Source: Rhodococcus sp. ABRD24
GTDB lineage: Bacteria > Actinomycetota > Actinomycetes > Mycobacteriales > Mycobacteriaceae
NCBI RefSeq assembly: GCF_004328705.1
Contig: NZ_CP035319.1
Coordinates: 4,154,001-4,218,000 of the forward strand
Reading direction: 5' to 3'
Length of the DNA stretch: 64,000 nt
Shown: piece by piece, positions 39,693 through 49,890 of the stretch
Position numbering within the stretch: the first letter of the stretch is position 1
Layout of the letters: every line of letters starts with the position of its first letter
Program-made: the position numbers and the translations under genes
The notes under the pieces: model-generated
The model's input: only the letters and a program-made list of their open reading frames with translations
Database searches by the model: none
What the model was told of the DNA's origin: nothing

Positions 39693-40832
39693 ATGGGCAC
39701 CTACCAGGCGGGATCCGCTCGCGAACGGGTCGGCGCACTCTCGCGTGCGGGTCTGGCATGGGCCGATTTCGGCGAGCAGGCACTCGAGGTGCTCACCACT
39801 GCAGTGCCGTTCGATTCGGCCTGCTTCGGGACGATCGATCCCGCTACGGCGCTGGTGACCGGCTCGGTCAAGACCGGGCTGCCCGAGCCGTGCGAAGTGG
39901 AGTTCATGCATCACGAGTACGTCGAGGACGATGTCAGTCTCTTCGTCGACCTTGCCAAGCGTGCGGTGGGCGTGAGCATCCTGCACGACGAGACGGGCGG
40001 CGACCCGCGCCGCAGTTCCCGGTTTCGCGACTTGTTCGAACCCCGGTTCGGGCTAGGGCACGAGCTGCGGTTGATGCTTCGTTGCGGCGACCAGACATGG
40101 GGTGGCCTCGCGATCTACCGGAGCGCCGGCAGCAGTGGGTTCAGCCCCGCAGAGGCTGATTTCCTCGACGGGCTGTCGACAACTCTTGCGGTGGGGATAC
40201 GGGCTGGGCTGGTGGCGGCGGCCGGTGGCTCGCTCGATCTCTCACGCGACACGGCTGGGCCGGCGGTCATGTTGTTCGACGGGGCCGGGGAGGTGGTACA
40301 GGCCACGGCCGCTGCCGAAAGGCAGGTCTCCGAACTCGGCGGTGATCTCTGGGGACAGTTGCCTCCATCGATCGTGTCGATCGTTTCCGCGGCCCGGGCC
40401 CTCGCGTCCGGTCGTACTGGGGCGGTTCCGCGGCTGCGCGTGCGATCGCGCTCCGGTGAGTGGCTGACGATCCACGCCGCACCGATGGCCGGGCACGGGG
40501 ACGGTTCGATGCAGATTGCGGTCACCGTCGAAAAAGCCGGACCACCGGACGTCCTGCCCTTGATCGTGTCGGCGCTGGGCCTGACGGGTCGTGAGCGGGA
40601 CGTCGTCGCACACGTGCTGCACGGCGCGACGACTGCGGAGATCGCAAAGAGGTTGTACCTATCGCCCTACACCGTCCAGGATCACCTGAAGTCGGTGTTC
40701 GAGAAGGCGGGGGTTTCGAGCCGCCGGGAGCTCACTTCGAGGGTGTTCTTCGACCAATACGCCCCCCGGATCGGCGAAACCGTGACGCCGTCCGGATGGT
40801 TCGCGGAGGCCACCTTAGGGGTAGTGGTGTAG
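39693..40832 (+). CDS. LuxR-type transcriptional regulator with sensory N-terminus
   Basis: The 379-residue protein ends in a LuxR HTH: LTGRERDVVAHVLHGATTAEIAKRLYLSPYTVQDHLKSVFEKAGVSSRRELTSRVF. Its first 250 residues form a sensory part of GAF-like or PAS-like type (FGEQALEVLTTAVPFDSACFGTIDPATALV, LMLRCGDQTWGGLAIYRSAGSSGFSPAEADFL). A phosphoacceptor domain is not seen. It is divergent from the FAD-oxidase gene across 112 bases, so it probably controls that gene. The start is the ATG at 39693. Confidence 0.85.
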   Translation: MGTYQAGSARERVGALSRAGLAWADFGEQALEVLTTAVPFDSACFGTIDPATALVTGSVKTGLPEPCEVEFMHHEYVEDDVSLFVDLAKRAVGVSILHDETGGDPRRSSRFRDLFEPRFGLGHELRLMLRCGDQTWGGLAIYRSAGSSGFSPAEADFLDGLSTTLAVGIRAGLVAAAGGSLDLSRDTAGPAVMLFDGAGEVVQATAAAERQVSELGGDLWGQLPPSIVSIVSAARALASGRTGAVPRLRVRSRSGEWLTIHAAPMAGHGDGSMQIAVTVEKAGPPDVLPLIVSALGLTGRERDVVAHVLHGATTAEIAKRLYLSPYTVQDHLKSVFEKAGVSSRRELTSRVFFDQYAPRIGETVTPSGWFAEATLGVVV

Positions 40833-41056
40833 ATCACTATTTCCAGGTCGGAAGGGGTTTTGGGGAGAGGGTGTGCGCGAGGAACGGCCAAAAGCGGGTA
40901 CGATATTCGCTGGCCGCAATCCCGGCGCTGACGCGAATATCGTGAACATTCAGCGGCGCGGGTCGCGAATGGAATCACGCATACGCGTAGCGGCAGCCAT
41001 AAGCCGTGCGAGTGCAACTTCGCGTGGCCCCGTCAGCAGCCAGGAGAACGCCCCGC

Positions 41057-42964
41057 GTGAGCACCACGAATTTCCGTAACGTTGCCATTGTCGCGCACGT
41101 CGACCATGGCAAGACCACCCTCGTCGACGCAATGCTGCGCCAGTCCGGCGCCTTCGCCGAGCGCGCAGAGCTGGTCGACCGCGTCATGGACTCCGGTGAC
41201 CTCGAACGCGAGAAGGGCATCACCATCCTCGCGAAGAACACCGCCGTGCACCGCCACAACCAGGACGGCACCGTCACGGTGATCAACGTGATCGACACCC
41301 CGGGTCACGCCGACTTCGGTGGCGAGGTCGAGCGGGGTCTGTCCATGGTCGACGGTGTCGTCCTGCTCGTCGACGCCTCCGAAGGCCCGCTCCCGCAGAC
41401 TCGTTTCGTGCTGCGCAAGGCCCTCGCTGCCTCCCTGCCGGTGATCCTGGTCGTCAACAAGACCGACCGACCCGATGCCCGCATCGAAGAGGTCGTCACC
41501 GAGGCCCAGGACCTGCTCCTGGACCTCGCGTCGGATCTGTCCGACGAGGCCGCCGAGGCCGCCGAACTCGCTCTCGGTCTGCCGGTGCTCTACGCGTCCG
41601 GTCGTGAAGGCAAGGCGTCCACCGTGCAGCCCGCAAATGGCGCCGCGCCCGACGCCGAGAACCTCGACGCACTGTTCAAGGTCCTGATGGAGCACGTTCC
41701 GGCGCCCAAGGGTGATGTCGCGGCGCCGTTGCAGGCTCACGTCACAAACCTCGACGCCTCCGCATTCCTCGGCCGCCTGGCACTGGTCCGCATCCACAAT
41801 GGTGAGCTGCGCAAGGGCCAGACCGTGTCGTGGTGCCGCGAGAGCGACGGCGAGCCTGTCGTCACCCGCGCGAAGGTCACCGAGCTGCTGCAGACTGTCG
41901 GTGTCGAGCGTCAGCCCGCCGAGGTCGCCGTGGCCGGCGATATCGTCGCGGTCGCCGGTTTCCCGGACATCATGATCGGCGACACTCTTGCCGACCTGGA
42001 GAACCCGGTGGCACTGCCCCGCATCACGGTCGATCAGCCCGCCATCTCGGTGACCATCGGCACCAACACCTCGCCCCTGGTCGGCCGGGTCAAGGGCCAC
42101 AAGCTCACCGCGCGAATGGTGAAGTCGCGCCTGGACGCCGAGCTCGTCGGCAACGTCTCGCTGAAGGTTCTCGACATCGGCCGCCCCGATGCGTGGGAGG
42201 TCCAGGGGCGTGGCGAGCTGGCGCTGGCCATCCTGGTCGAGCAGATGCGCCGTGAGGGTTTCGAACTCACTGTCGGCAAGCCGCAGGTGGTCACCCAGCT
42301 CGTCGACGGCAAGGTCCACGAGCCGTTCGAGGAGCTGACCATCGACAGCCCCGACGAGTACCTCGGCGCCATCACCCAGCTCCTTGCGAACCGCAAGGGC
42401 AAGATGGTCCAGATGGCCAACCACGGCGCCGGCTGGGTCCGGATGGAGTTCATCGTCCCGTCGCGCGGCCTGATCGGTTTCCGCACCGACTTCCTCACCG
42501 AGACTCGCGGCACCGGCATCGCCAACGCCGTCTTCCACGGCTACGCGCCGTGGGCTGGCGAGATCCGCGCCCGCCACACCGGCTCGCTGGTCTCGGACCG
42601 TACCGGTTCGGTCACCCCGTTCGCGATGATCCAGCTGGCCGATCGTGGCACGTTCTTCGTCGAGCCGGGTGCCGACACCTACGAGGGCATGGTTGTGGGC
42701 ATCAACCCGCGTGCCGAGGACCTCGACATCAACGTCACCCGTGAGAAGAAGCTGACCAACATGCGTCAGTCCTCCGCTGACGTGATGGAGACTCTCGCCA
42801 AGCCGATCGAGCTGAGCCTCGAGGGCGCCATGGAGTTCTGTGCCGCCGACGAGTGCGTCGAGGTCACGCCCGAGATCGTCCGGGTCCGCAAGCTGCACCT
42901 GTCCCAGAACGATCGCGCCCGCGAGCGTTCGCGCGCGAAGTCGCGTGACAAGGCCGCGTTGTAA
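41057..42964 (+). CDS. typA: Ribosome-associated GTPase TypA/BipA
   Basis: The product of about 635 residues is a translational GTPase. G1 is [11 protein letters not shown]3 [13 protein letters not shown]4 [11 protein letters not shown] and G5 in [11 protein letters not shown]-like domains and the TypA-specific C-terminal region follow ([48 protein letters not shown]). TypA binds ribosomes and helps under stress and low temperature. The start at GTG 41057 has AGGAGA about 9 bases upstream; the longer frame from 41006 is not supported. The position downstream of mutT2 fits the M. tuberculosis order once the catabolic island is removed. A terminator follows. Confidence 0.95.
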   Translation: MSTTNFRNVAIVAHVDHGKTTLVDAMLRQSGAFAERAELVDRVMDSGDLEREKGITILAKNTAVHRHNQDGTVTVINVIDTPGHADFGGEVERGLSMVDGVVLLVDASEGPLPQTRFVLRKALAASLPVILVVNKTDRPDARIEEVVTEAQDLLLDLASDLSDEAAEAAELALGLPVLYASGREGKASTVQPANGAAPDAENLDALFKVLMEHVPAPKGDVAAPLQAHVTNLDASAFLGRLALVRIHNGELRKGQTVSWCRESDGEPVVTRAKVTELLQTVGVERQPAEVAVAGDIVAVAGFPDIMIGDTLADLENPVALPRITVDQPAISVTIGTNTSPLVGRVKGHKLTARMVKSRLDAELVGNVSLKVLDIGRPDAWEVQGRGELALAILVEQMRREGFELTVGKPQVVTQLVDGKVHEPFEELTIDSPDEYLGAITQLLANRKGKMVQMANHGAGWVRMEFIVPSRGLIGFRTDFLTETRGTGIANAVFHGYAPWAGEIRARHTGSLVSDRTGSVTPFAMIQLADRGTFFVEPGADTYEGMVVGINPRAEDLDINVTREKKLTNMRQSSADVMETLAKPIELSLEGAMEFCAADECVEVTPEIVRVRKLHLSQNDRARERSRAKSRDKAAL

Positions 42965-42969
42965 GAGTT

Positions 42970-43013
42970 CCGTGCGCGTTGTGCGAGTCTGAACACTCGC
43001 ATAACGCGCACGG
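42970..43013. terminator. Hairpin after typA
   Basis: CCGTGCGCGTTGTGCGAGT at 42970-42988 pairs with 42995-43013 with one mismatch over a six-base loop. It starts six bases after the typA stop codon and precedes lpqW. Confidence 0.7.
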
Positions 43014-43047
43014 GCGGCGAAGCCGCTCGCGGAGAGGGGTACCGGTA

Positions 43048-44865
43048 GTGGCGCAGGTCGGGAGCGGGGGATTCCGTGTGATCGGTGGTCGGATGCTGAG
43101 CCGACGAGGTTTGGGTGCTGCCGCGGCCGCCTCGTTGCTGGCACTTGCCGCCTGTACCGCGAATCCGCCGCCGCCGGTGGAAAGCACCGACAGCCCCAAG
43201 CCGACGACGACGGTCGCCACGAAGAACACCGTGGTCGTTGCGATCGACGACGTCGGGATCGGGTTCAACCCGCATCTGCTGGCGGACCAGTCTCCGGCCA
43301 ACTCGGCGGTCAGCGCGCTGGTACTGCCGAGTCCGTTCCGGCCGGTGCTCGATCCGGTTCGTCCCGGCATGACCGACTGGGTGCCCGACACATCTGTGGT
43401 GGTGTCGGCGGCGCTCACCTCCGAAGCGCCGTACACCATCACCTACCAGCTCCGTAACGAGGCCCAGTGGTCCGACGGTGCGCCGATCGCCGCAGAGGAC
43501 TTCCACTACCTGTGGCAGCAGATGATCAGCCAGCCTGGGGTGGTCGATCCCGCCGGGTACGGGCTGATCGAGAACGTCGAGTCGTCCGGTGGCGGCAAGA
43601 CCGTCACGGTCAAGCTGACCGCCCCCTATCCGGCATGGCGTGAGTTGTTCACCGACCTGCTGCCGTCGCACCTGGTGAAGGACACTCCGGGTGGTTTCGA
43701 GCGCGGTCTGACGGACAGCATCCCCGTGTCGGGCGGTCAGTTCCATATCAAGTCGGTCGACCGGGGCCGCGACGAGATACTGCTCGAACGCAACGACAGG
43801 TTCTGGGGTACGCCGGCGAAGCCGGACCAGATCCTCATGCGCCGCGGCGGCTCGCCCGCGCAGCTGGCCGACTCGATGCGATCCGGTGACGCCCAGGTGG
43901 CGCGCGTGCACGGCGGCGGCGCGACCATCGCGCAGCTGTCGGTGATCCCGAGTGTTCGCACCGGTACCGAATTTCAGCCGCGTGTGCTGGCGATGACTCT
44001 CAACGGGCGGGTTCCCGAACTCATGGATCCACAGGTCCGCAAGGGCCTGCTCGGATTGATCGACGCCAACCTCCTCGCAACGGTGGGTGCAGGCAGCGAA
44101 TCCTCGGCGACGCCCGCACGGGCCCAGGTGTTGTCGCCCTCGGATCCCGGCTATGTTCCGACCGCCCCGCCGCCCGCCACCCGGGAGCAGGCGTCCGCGA
44201 TGCTCACGGCAGCGGGGTACCAGCGCGTCGCCAACGGCAAGCCTGGTGCAGACCCCGAGACGGTGACGGAAGGTCGCATGATGCGCGCCGGCGAGCAACT
44301 GACGCTCGTGGTCGGTGCGCCGGAGAACGACGAGACCGCGATCGCTGTCGCCAACACTGCCGCCGACCAGTGGCGGGGCGCCGGAATCGCCGCGTCGGTG
44401 CGCCCGCTGAAATCGGAGAACCTGTACGGCGAGGCGCTGGCCGGTGGAAGTGTGGACGTTGTCGTCGGCTGGGAACGTGCCGGATCCGATCCGGCGACAT
44501 CCCTCGCGTCCCGATTCGGATGTCTATCGCTGTCGACATTGCAGACCCCGGCAGAGTCGACGCCCGGCGCGGCCTCGAGCGCGGTGCCGACGCCCGAACA
44601 GGTACGTGCGCCGAGCAATCTGTCGGGGCTGTGCGATCCGGTGCTTCAGCCGGCGATCGACGCCGCGCTACGGGGCGAGGGTGACGTGACACGTGTGATC
44701 GCGGATGCCGAGCCGAGGCTGTGGGAACTAGCGGCGGTGCTGCCCGTGCTGCAGGACACCACTGTCGTTGCGGCAGGGCCGGGAGTGGACGGGGTGTCGC
44801 TGGCCGGTCCGATCCAGGTCGGCGTGTTCGTGGACGCGGCGGGCTGGACCCGTACCGCCAAGTGA
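43048..44865 (+). CDS. lpqW: Lipoprotein LpqW (PIM/LAM pathway regulator)
   Basis: The 605-residue product has a lipoprotein signal (MLSRRGLGAAAAASLLALAAC, lipobox LAAC with Cys36) and the periplasmic dipeptide/oligopeptide-binding fold (SBP_bac_5). It matches mycobacterial LpqW in characteristic places: GIGFNPHLLADQSPANSAVSALVLPSPFRP, PIAAEDFHYLWQQMISQPGVVDPAGYG, PAWRELFTDLLPSHLVKDTPGGF and LQDTTVVAAGPGVDGVSL. No permease genes lie nearby. LpqW in mycobacteria helps channel intermediates into LAM or higher PIMs, working with PimE, whose gene is also in this window. GTG 43048 has GGAGAGGGG 8 bases upstream; ATG 43093 is possible. Confidence 0.88.
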   Translation: MAQVGSGGFRVIGGRMLSRRGLGAAAAASLLALAACTANPPPPVESTDSPKPTTTVATKNTVVVAIDDVGIGFNPHLLADQSPANSAVSALVLPSPFRPVLDPVRPGMTDWVPDTSVVVSAALTSEAPYTITYQLRNEAQWSDGAPIAAEDFHYLWQQMISQPGVVDPAGYGLIENVESSGGGKTVTVKLTAPYPAWRELFTDLLPSHLVKDTPGGFERGLTDSIPVSGGQFHIKSVDRGRDEILLERNDRFWGTPAKPDQILMRRGGSPAQLADSMRSGDAQVARVHGGGATIAQLSVIPSVRTGTEFQPRVLAMTLNGRVPELMDPQVRKGLLGLIDANLLATVGAGSESSATPARAQVLSPSDPGYVPTAPPPATREQASAMLTAAGYQRVANGKPGADPETVTEGRMMRAGEQLTLVVGAPENDETAIAVANTAADQWRGAGIAASVRPLKSENLYGEALAGGSVDVVVGWERAGSDPATSLASRFGCLSLSTLQTPAESTPGAASSAVPTPEQVRAPSNLSGLCDPVLQPAIDAALRGEGDVTRVIADAEPRLWELAAVLPVLQDTTVVAAGPGVDGVSLAGPIQVGVFVDAAGWTRTAK

Positions 44866-44883
44866 GTGAGTTGACTGACCGCC

Positions 44884-45759
44884 ATGAGTGATCGACGAAT
44901 CCTGTTCGTGCATGCGCACCCCGATGACGAGACCCTCACCACCGGAGGCACCATTGCGCGGTATGCCGCGGAGGGTGCCGCTGTGACGGTGCTGACCTGC
45001 ACGCTCGGTGAGGAGGGTGAGGTGATCGGCGAGAAGTGGGCCGGCCTGGTCGCCGCCCGCGCCGACCAGTTGGGCGGCTTCCGGATTCTGGAACTGACGC
45101 GGGCCCTGCACGCGCTGGGCGCGGGCGCGCCCCGCTTCCTCGGCGGTGCCGGACGCTGGCGCGACTCGGGTATGGCGGGCACGCCATCGGCGGCGAATCC
45201 GCGGGCGTTCGTGAACGCCGATCCGGACGAGGCTATCGGCGCTATCGTCGCGGTGATCCGAGAGCTGCGCCCCCACGTGGTGGTCACATACGACCAGGTC
45301 GGCGGGTACGGGCACCCCGATCATGTTCAGGTGCACCGGTTCACGACGGCCGCGGTGGAGGCCTCGGGCACGTCGGCCTTCCCCTCCGCGGGCCAGCCAT
45401 GGGACGTCGCCAAGCTCTACTGGACCGTGACCGAGGCGTCCGCGCTGGACGCCGGGCTCGCCGCGATCGGCGAGATTCCGGTGGGCTGGCGCCGACCGGA
45501 GGCCGGGGAGCTGCCCAGCGTTCCGGATTCGACGGTGACCGCGGTCGTCGACGCGTCGTCGGTGATGGATGCGAAGCGGGACGCGTTACGCGCGCACGCC
45601 ACCCAGGTGACGGTCGCGCCGAGCGGGACGGAGTTCGCGCTCTCCAATGACGTTGCGCAGCCGATCCTCGCCGTCGAGCACTTCGTGCTGGTCCGGGGTG
45701 GTACCGGACCTATCGGACCCGATGGCCGCGAGCACGGCCTTTTCGGTGGGGTGTCCTGA
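44884..45759 (+). CDS. mshB: Mycothiol biosynthesis deacetylase MshB
   Basis: The 291-residue protein is a LmbE/PIG-L-type zinc deacetylase: [21 protein letters not shown] at residues 11-31 (zinc ligands in AHPDDE), [18 protein letters not shown], and a second metal motif GHPDH in [14 protein letters not shown]. MshB removes the acetyl group from GlcNAc-Ins in the mycothiol pathway, the main low-molecular-weight thiol of actinobacteria. It starts at ATG 44884, 18 bases after lpqW, and the two are likely co-transcribed. M. tuberculosis has the same neighbourhood (lpqW Rv1166, mshB Rv1170). No other mycothiol gene is here, as usual. Confidence 0.95.
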   Translation: MSDRRILFVHAHPDDETLTTGGTIARYAAEGAAVTVLTCTLGEEGEVIGEKWAGLVAARADQLGGFRILELTRALHALGAGAPRFLGGAGRWRDSGMAGTPSAANPRAFVNADPDEAIGAIVAVIRELRPHVVVTYDQVGGYGHPDHVQVHRFTTAAVEASGTSAFPSAGQPWDVAKLYWTVTEASALDAGLAAIGEIPVGWRRPEAGELPSVPDSTVTAVVDASSVMDAKRDALRAHATQVTVAPSGTEFALSNDVAQPILAVEHFVLVRGGTGPIGPDGREHGLFGGVS

Positions 45760-45844
45760 CCGGGCGCCGTATCCTGTGATCTACGCCACTGTCGTGGGGT
45801 CTCGATCGTCGGCGTAATGGGCTGCCGAGCGGGAGGGGCGACGA

Positions 45845-46003
45845 ATGTACAACTGGGATGTACAGAACGCGATCGTGGCATTCGTGGACAGTTTGCGGCC
45901 GATGGCGCCCTACTATCGCGACCTCTACATCGGATCGCTGCACGCCTTCGCGGATCATCAAAGCGAGCTGCTGACGATGCTCGGCTATCCGCCGGTGCCG
46001 TGA
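45845..46003 (+). CDS. Small conserved-looking protein (52 aa) after mshB
   Basis: An ATG at 45845 with GGGAGGGG about 7 bases before it opens a 52-codon frame ending TGA at 46001-46003. The product (start YNWDVQNAIVAFVDSLRP, end LLTMLGYPPVP) is soluble, aromatic-rich and helical. It contains APYYRDLYIGSLHAFADHQSE. The stop overlaps a possible GTG start of the next membrane protein gene (GTGA). This suggests a small unit mshB / 52-aa gene / Rv1171-like gene. I recognise no family. Confidence 0.6.
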   Translation: MYNWDVQNAIVAFVDSLRPMAPYYRDLYIGSLHAFADHQSELLTMLGYPPVP

Positions 46004-46464
46004 CGGTGACCCCGATGTCGCGCGGTCTGACCGGATGGCGCACCATCGGTGACATGACTGCCGCGAGCATCTACGTCGAGCAACCTGTGACTCCTGCCGA
46101 ATCGCGCACGACATTGGCGTTGCTCGCGTTCGACGGTTTCCTGTGCGCGGTGCTGTCGGTGCTGTTCCTTCCCGCGTATTTCGGGACGATGCCGTTCCCG
46201 ATCAGCATCCTCGTCGCGGCCGTCGTCAATCTGCTGCTGGTACTCGGCGCCCGCAAGTTCACCGATCGCGCGATTCTCACTGCGTTGCCGATCTTCGGCT
46301 GGCTGCTCGGCTTCCTCGTGTGCGTACTCGGTGGGCCGGGCGGCGACCTACTGGTGTTCTCGGACTGGCGGACGCTGTTGCTGTTCGTCGCCGCGGTGCT
46401 GCCCGCCGGCGTGTACCTGTTCCGGGTACAGCTCGAGTCGATGGTGGTGCGGGCGCAGGGTTAG
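46000..46464 (+). CDS. Rv1171-like membrane protein
   Basis: The protein of up to 154 residues has four hydrophobic spans: LALLAFDGFLCAVLSVLFLP, ISILVAAVVNLLLVLGA, ILTALPIFGWLLGFLVCVL and RTLLLFVAAVLPAGVYLFRV. These alternate with short loops (GGPGGDLLVFSDW). Its place after mshB equals that of the membrane protein Rv1171. Function is unknown. GTG 46000 overlaps the upstream stop as GTGA, but ATG 46054 (MTAASIYVEQPVTP) is a plausible real start, since the residues between look unlike a membrane protein's beginning. Confidence 0.65.
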   Translation: MTVTPMSRGLTGWRTIGDMTAASIYVEQPVTPAESRTTLALLAFDGFLCAVLSVLFLPAYFGTMPFPISILVAAVVNLLLVLGARKFTDRAILTALPIFGWLLGFLVCVLGGPGGDLLVFSDWRTLLLFVAAVLPAGVYLFRVQLESMVVRAQG

Positions 46465-46505
46465 TGCCGTACGCGGGTGGCTGGACGGCTCACCCGCGCA
46501 CGGCA
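46465..46505. terminator. Hairpin terminator between convergent genes
   Basis: TGCCGTACGCGGGTG at 46465-46479 pairs with 46491-46505 with one mismatch across an 11-base loop. It lies between the membrane-protein gene (plus) and pheA1 (minus). Confidence 0.6.
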
Positions 46506-46520
46506 CCGGCCGACGCTACC

Positions 46521-46560
46521 TCCTGTAGTACGCGGTCACTTCTTGTAGTACGCGGTCACG
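46521..46560. repeat. 20-bp tandem duplication at the pheA1 stop codon
   Basis: TCCTGTAGTACGCGGTCACT (46521-46540) is repeated with two differences at 46541-46560. The second copy encodes the last residues of PheA1 (VTAYYKK) and the first contains the stop (46536-46538), as if the 3' end of the gene had been duplicated by slippage. Confidence 0.6.
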
Positions 46561-48155
46561 TCCTCGTTTCCGATCAGATCCGGCACTGTCCAGCCGTCGA
46601 GGTCGTACTCGCTCATGAACTGTTCGGCCAAGCCCTTCATTGCGGAAACCCCGCCGCGATTCTCCGCGGCGAACAGCAACTCCGCCTTGACGTTCTCGTG
46701 GTTGCCGGAGTAGTTGCGCTCGTAGAGTTCGTGTCGGCCGCCGAACTCGGACCCGATCGAGTCCCACAGCGCCTTCATGACCTTGACCCGGTCGACTGCA
46801 GTGATGCCGTCGCTGCCGCGGACGTACTTGTCGAGATACGGACGGACGTCGGGGTTCTTGAAGTCCGCCGCCGACGACGGCAGATAGATCAGGCCGGAGG
46901 CGACATCCTGCTCGATGATCTCCTTGATCCGCGGGTAGCCCTGGATCATGAACATCCGGTAGGTCAGGCCGTACTCGAGCTTGGGGATGACGGTGTCGCC
47001 GATCCACGGCTCGGGATCGCGGGCCATCGACTCGGTGAGCGACCAGAACAGGTTGCGCCAGCCGATCACCTCACCGACACGGGTCTGGACGCCGCGGAAG
47101 CCGCCGGCGCCGGTGGCGTCGAGGGCCTTCATGAGCAGTCCGGCAATGAAGTCGAGCTTGACCGCCAGCCTGGTGCAGCCCTGGAAGGTGAACCGCGGCA
47201 GGAAGCCGGACTGGGGGAAGAAGGCGTTGATCTTCTCGACGTCGCCGTACATGAACACGTTTTCCCACGGCACCAGCACCTTGTCGAAGATGAAGATGGC
47301 GTCGTTCTCGTCCATCCTGGACGAGAGCGGGTAGTCGAATGGCGAACCGACGATGGCGGCGTTTTGCGAGTAGGAGGCGCGCGAGATCAGTTTGATGCCA
47401 GGGGCATCCATCGGCACCGTGCAGATCAGTGCGTATTCCTTCTTCTTGATCGGCAGGCCGTAGTGGGCGATGAAGTTGTAGTTGGTGATCGCCGACCCGG
47501 TGGCGACGACCTTCGCGCCGGAGACGATGAGGCCGGCGTCGGTTTCCTTCTCGACCTTCATGAACACGTCACCGACCTGGTCCGGGGGCAGCTGACGATC
47601 GACCGGCGGGTTGATGATCGCGTGGTTCCAGTACAGGACCTTCTCCTGCGACTCGCGGTACCAGCGCTTGGCGTTGTCCTGGAAGGGGGCGTAGAGCTCG
47701 TTGTTCGCGTTGAGCGTGCCGAGGAAGCTGGCCTTGTAGTCGGGGGAGCGGCCCATCCAGCCGTAGGTCATGCGGGCCCAGGTGGCGATCGCATCGCGTT
47801 CGCGGAGCAGATCGTCGGAGCTGGTGGGCGTCTTGAAGAACGGCATGGTGATGCCGCCGTTGCCGGTGTCGGTGGGACAGGTGAGCGTGTCGACGTGCTC
47901 ACCGGTGTGCATTGCGTCGTACAGGCGTGCGGTCATCCGGATCGAGTTGCGGAACGCCGGGTGGTTCCAGAACTCCTTGACCTTGTCGCCGTGCAGGTAG
48001 ATTTCGCGGCCGTCCTTGATCGACTCGATGTACTCGTCGCCGGTCATGGGGCGGGAGGCGAAGTTCGCGGTCCGGTTCGCTTCGGAGTCGGCCGCGACAT
48101 TGACCTGGGAACGGTCGACGTCCGTGACGGCGGGGCGGGGCTCGGTGGTGGTCAT
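46536..48155 (-). CDS. pheA1: Phenol 2-monooxygenase, oxygenase component (PheA1)
   Basis: The 539-residue flavin-dependent hydroxylase belongs to the 4-hydroxyphenylacetate/phenol hydroxylase (HpaB) family and has the length of rhodococcal PheA1. Typical stretches are [23 protein letters not shown], the FAD-related [43 protein letters not shown], and [36 protein letters not shown] sequence comes late. It hydroxylates phenol to catechol using FADH2 from PheA2. ATG 48155 has AGGAGA upstream. The flavin reductase gene lies 25 bases upstream on the same strand, and the catechol genes lie close by, completing the route. Confidence 0.88.
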   Translation of the reverse strand: MTTTEPRPAVTDVDRSQVNVAADSEANRTANFASRPMTGDEYIESIKDGREIYLHGDKVKEFWNHPAFRNSIRMTARLYDAMHTGEHVDTLTCPTDTGNGGITMPFFKTPTSSDDLLRERDAIATWARMTYGWMGRSPDYKASFLGTLNANNELYAPFQDNAKRWYRESQEKVLYWNHAIINPPVDRQLPPDQVGDVFMKVEKETDAGLIVSGAKVVATGSAITNYNFIAHYGLPIKKKEYALICTVPMDAPGIKLISRASYSQNAAIVGSPFDYPLSSRMDENDAIFIFDKVLVPWENVFMYGDVEKINAFFPQSGFLPRFTFQGCTRLAVKLDFIAGLLMKALDATGAGGFRGVQTRVGEVIGWRNLFWSLTESMARDPEPWIGDTVIPKLEYGLTYRMFMIQGYPRIKEIIEQDVASGLIYLPSSAADFKNPDVRPYLDKYVRGSDGITAVDRVKVMKALWDSIGSEFGGRHELYERNYSGNHENVKAELLFAAENRGGVSAMKGLAEQFMSEYDLDGWTVPDLIGNEDVTAYYKK

Positions 48156-48180
48156 CGTCTCTCCTGTGTGGGGGATGGGG

Positions 48181-48744
48181 TCATGTGGTGGCACCCGACA
48201 GGTGCAGCGGTACGAAAGCGGTCTCGGAGTCGAACCAGCCGCGGTGCGGATCGTCCATCGATCCGTTCCAGGCGGCACTCCCACTCGGCGCGCCGAGATC
48301 GTGGAAAGTGCTGCGGTAGAAAAGCAACGGATCGACGTCGCGACACCGTGCGTCGGTGATCTCGCCAATGAAGATCACGTGGTCGCCGCCGTCGTATTCG
48401 CGCCACGGGACGCAGGACAGGGTGGCCGCACTGCCGGCGAGGATCGGTGCGGTCGGACCTTGCTCCCAGACCGGTTCGGGGGCCTGCGGGCGACCGGCGA
48501 AATGAAGCGCGACATCGGTCTGGTCCGCAGCGAGGATGTTCACGGCGAACGGTGATCCAGACAGGAACGAACATGCTTTGGAGGTTCGCGTCATCGTCAC
48601 CTGACACAGTCGCGGTTCGAGGGAGACCGCCGTAAAGGCTGTGACGGTTGCGCCGTGGGGTGTGCCGTCCGGCTTGGTGCAGGTGATGACAGTGACTCCA
48701 CTTGCGAACTGTCCGAATATGTTTCGCAGTCGACGCGAATCCAT
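48181..48744 (-). CDS. pheA2: Flavin reductase component of phenol hydroxylase (PheA2)
   Basis: The 187-residue flavin reductase starts at ATG 48744, with AAGGAGC upstream. Its domain shows [46 protein letters not shown], then [21 protein letters not shown] and [14 protein letters not shown]. It reduces FAD with NADH and passes it to PheA1. A longer frame runs to 48966 but its extra residues are non-conserved. The gene is divergent from an AraC-type regulator gene across about 200 bases. Confidence 0.85.
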   Translation of the reverse strand: MDSRRLRNIFGQFASGVTVITCTKPDGTPHGATVTAFTAVSLEPRLCQVTMTRTSKACSFLSGSPFAVNILAADQTDVALHFAGRPQAPEPVWEQGPTAPILAGSAATLSCVPWREYDGGDHVIFIGEITDARCRDVDPLLFYRSTFHDLGAPSGSAAWNGSMDDPHRGWFDSETAFVPLHLSGATT

Positions 48745-48944
48745 GTCGGTGCTCCTTGCTGGGGATGGTGGCTGTGACGGAAACCATAGGACGGCCGGAC
48801 CGGGGCCGGCGATCCGCGCAGCGGCCTCGCTATCCGGATTGCGCGACCGGTTCGGCCATCCGTTGTTGCCAGGGGACGTGTTCCCGATCACACTGGGCCG
48901 AAGTCCCGAATCGGACGGGACGGGAAGGGCACGAGGAAATGGCG

Positions 48945-49871
48945 ATGAACGTGACCGTCGACCCAAGTGATTGGGACGAGGCGGAGGACGTGGTCTCCGA
49001 TGCGTACTTCCCGCACGACCTGACGCCGGTCTCGGCCGATTCCGAGCCGAATGTGAACGTGCGGGCCATGCAGTTGGGGTCGCTGCGCCTGGCGCGGATC
49101 GGTTGGGGAGCAGAGGTTTCCGTGGGAACGGAGCACCCTGGAGGGTACGCGGTGAACATTCCGCTGTCGGGCCGGATCGAATCGGTCAGTGCCGGCCGCG
49201 ACGTGATCTCAGATGTGGGGAAGGCGTCCGTGTTCCGGCCGGATACCCCGGCTGTGATCACGCGGTGGACCGCGGACTGCGAGATCCTCGGCATCAAGAT
49301 CGACCGGGACTACCTGCACCGCGAACTGGCGCGCGTCCTCGGACGTCCTGACCGCCGGTTGCCCGATCAGGTGGACCTGTCGACCGCGGCGGGGCAGAAC
49401 TGGATGGGGTTGCTGCGCTCGATCGTCCGGCAGATACGGGACGGTGAGGTGCTGTGGCAGACCCCGGTTGTTGCCGAGCAGTTGTCGGGAGCCCTCACCG
49501 GAGCGTTCGTATTGGCGGTCCTGCCCGACGCCGCGGCGGCACCGCCGCGGCCGCGCATCGTCAAGCGGGTACTCGATCGTATCGACGAGGACCCGTCCCT
49601 CGCGTGGACTGCGAGCGACATGGCTGAGGCCGCAGGTGTGAGCGTCCGGCGTTTGCAGGAGGGGTTTCGGGAGTACCTGGGCATGTGTCCGCGCGATTAC
49701 CTACTCGATGTCCGACTCTCGCGGATCCACGACGACCTGATGGCGGGAGATCCGTCGGTCACGTCGGTGACCGACGTTGCTCTGCACTGGGGTATCACCC
49801 ACACCGGGCGGTTTGCGGCGGCCTATCGGCGCAAGTACGGGTATGCGCCCTCGGAGACATTGCGGTCGTGA
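48945..49871 (+). CDS. pheR: AraC/XylS-family regulator of phenol hydroxylase genes
   Basis: The 308-residue product has a 170-residue sensor part (AraC_binding_2-like: LRLARIGWGAEVSVGTEHPGGYAVNIPLSGRIES, VFRPDTPAVITRWTADCEILGIKIDR). A C-terminal double HTH follows: WTASDMAEAAGVSVRRLQEGFREYLGMCPRDYLLDVRLSRIHDDL and VTSVTDVALHWGITHTGRFAAAYRRKYGYAPSETL. It is divergent from pheA2 and probably activates pheA2A1 in response to phenol. The start ATG 48945 is preferred to 48939 because the GAGGA motif is then at a normal distance. The symbol follows from context only. Confidence 0.75.
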   Translation: MNVTVDPSDWDEAEDVVSDAYFPHDLTPVSADSEPNVNVRAMQLGSLRLARIGWGAEVSVGTEHPGGYAVNIPLSGRIESVSAGRDVISDVGKASVFRPDTPAVITRWTADCEILGIKIDRDYLHRELARVLGRPDRRLPDQVDLSTAAGQNWMGLLRSIVRQIRDGEVLWQTPVVAEQLSGALTGAFVLAVLPDAAAAPPRPRIVKRVLDRIDEDPSLAWTASDMAEAAGVSVRRLQEGFREYLGMCPRDYLLDVRLSRIHDDLMAGDPSVTSVTDVALHWGITHTGRFAAAYRRKYGYAPSETLRS

Positions 49872-49890
49872 TGTTCGGGTACCGGTTCGT

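Noticed and set aside
41033..43144. 703-codon open frame antisense to typA
   Set aside because: It is the reverse-strand shadow of the strongly conserved typA gene. In GC-rich DNA such antisense frames are long by chance, and the product has no domain motif.
46143..48359. 738-codon plus-strand frame covering pheA1
   Set aside because: It runs antisense to pheA1 and pheA2, which have clear conserved motifs. The deduced protein is Val/Gly/Asp-rich noise.
48745..48944. A defined AraC-type operator between pheA2 and pheR
   Set aside because: Short direct repeats (ATCCG...TTGC) occur near 48830-48870 but are too weak to claim as a site without more evidence.
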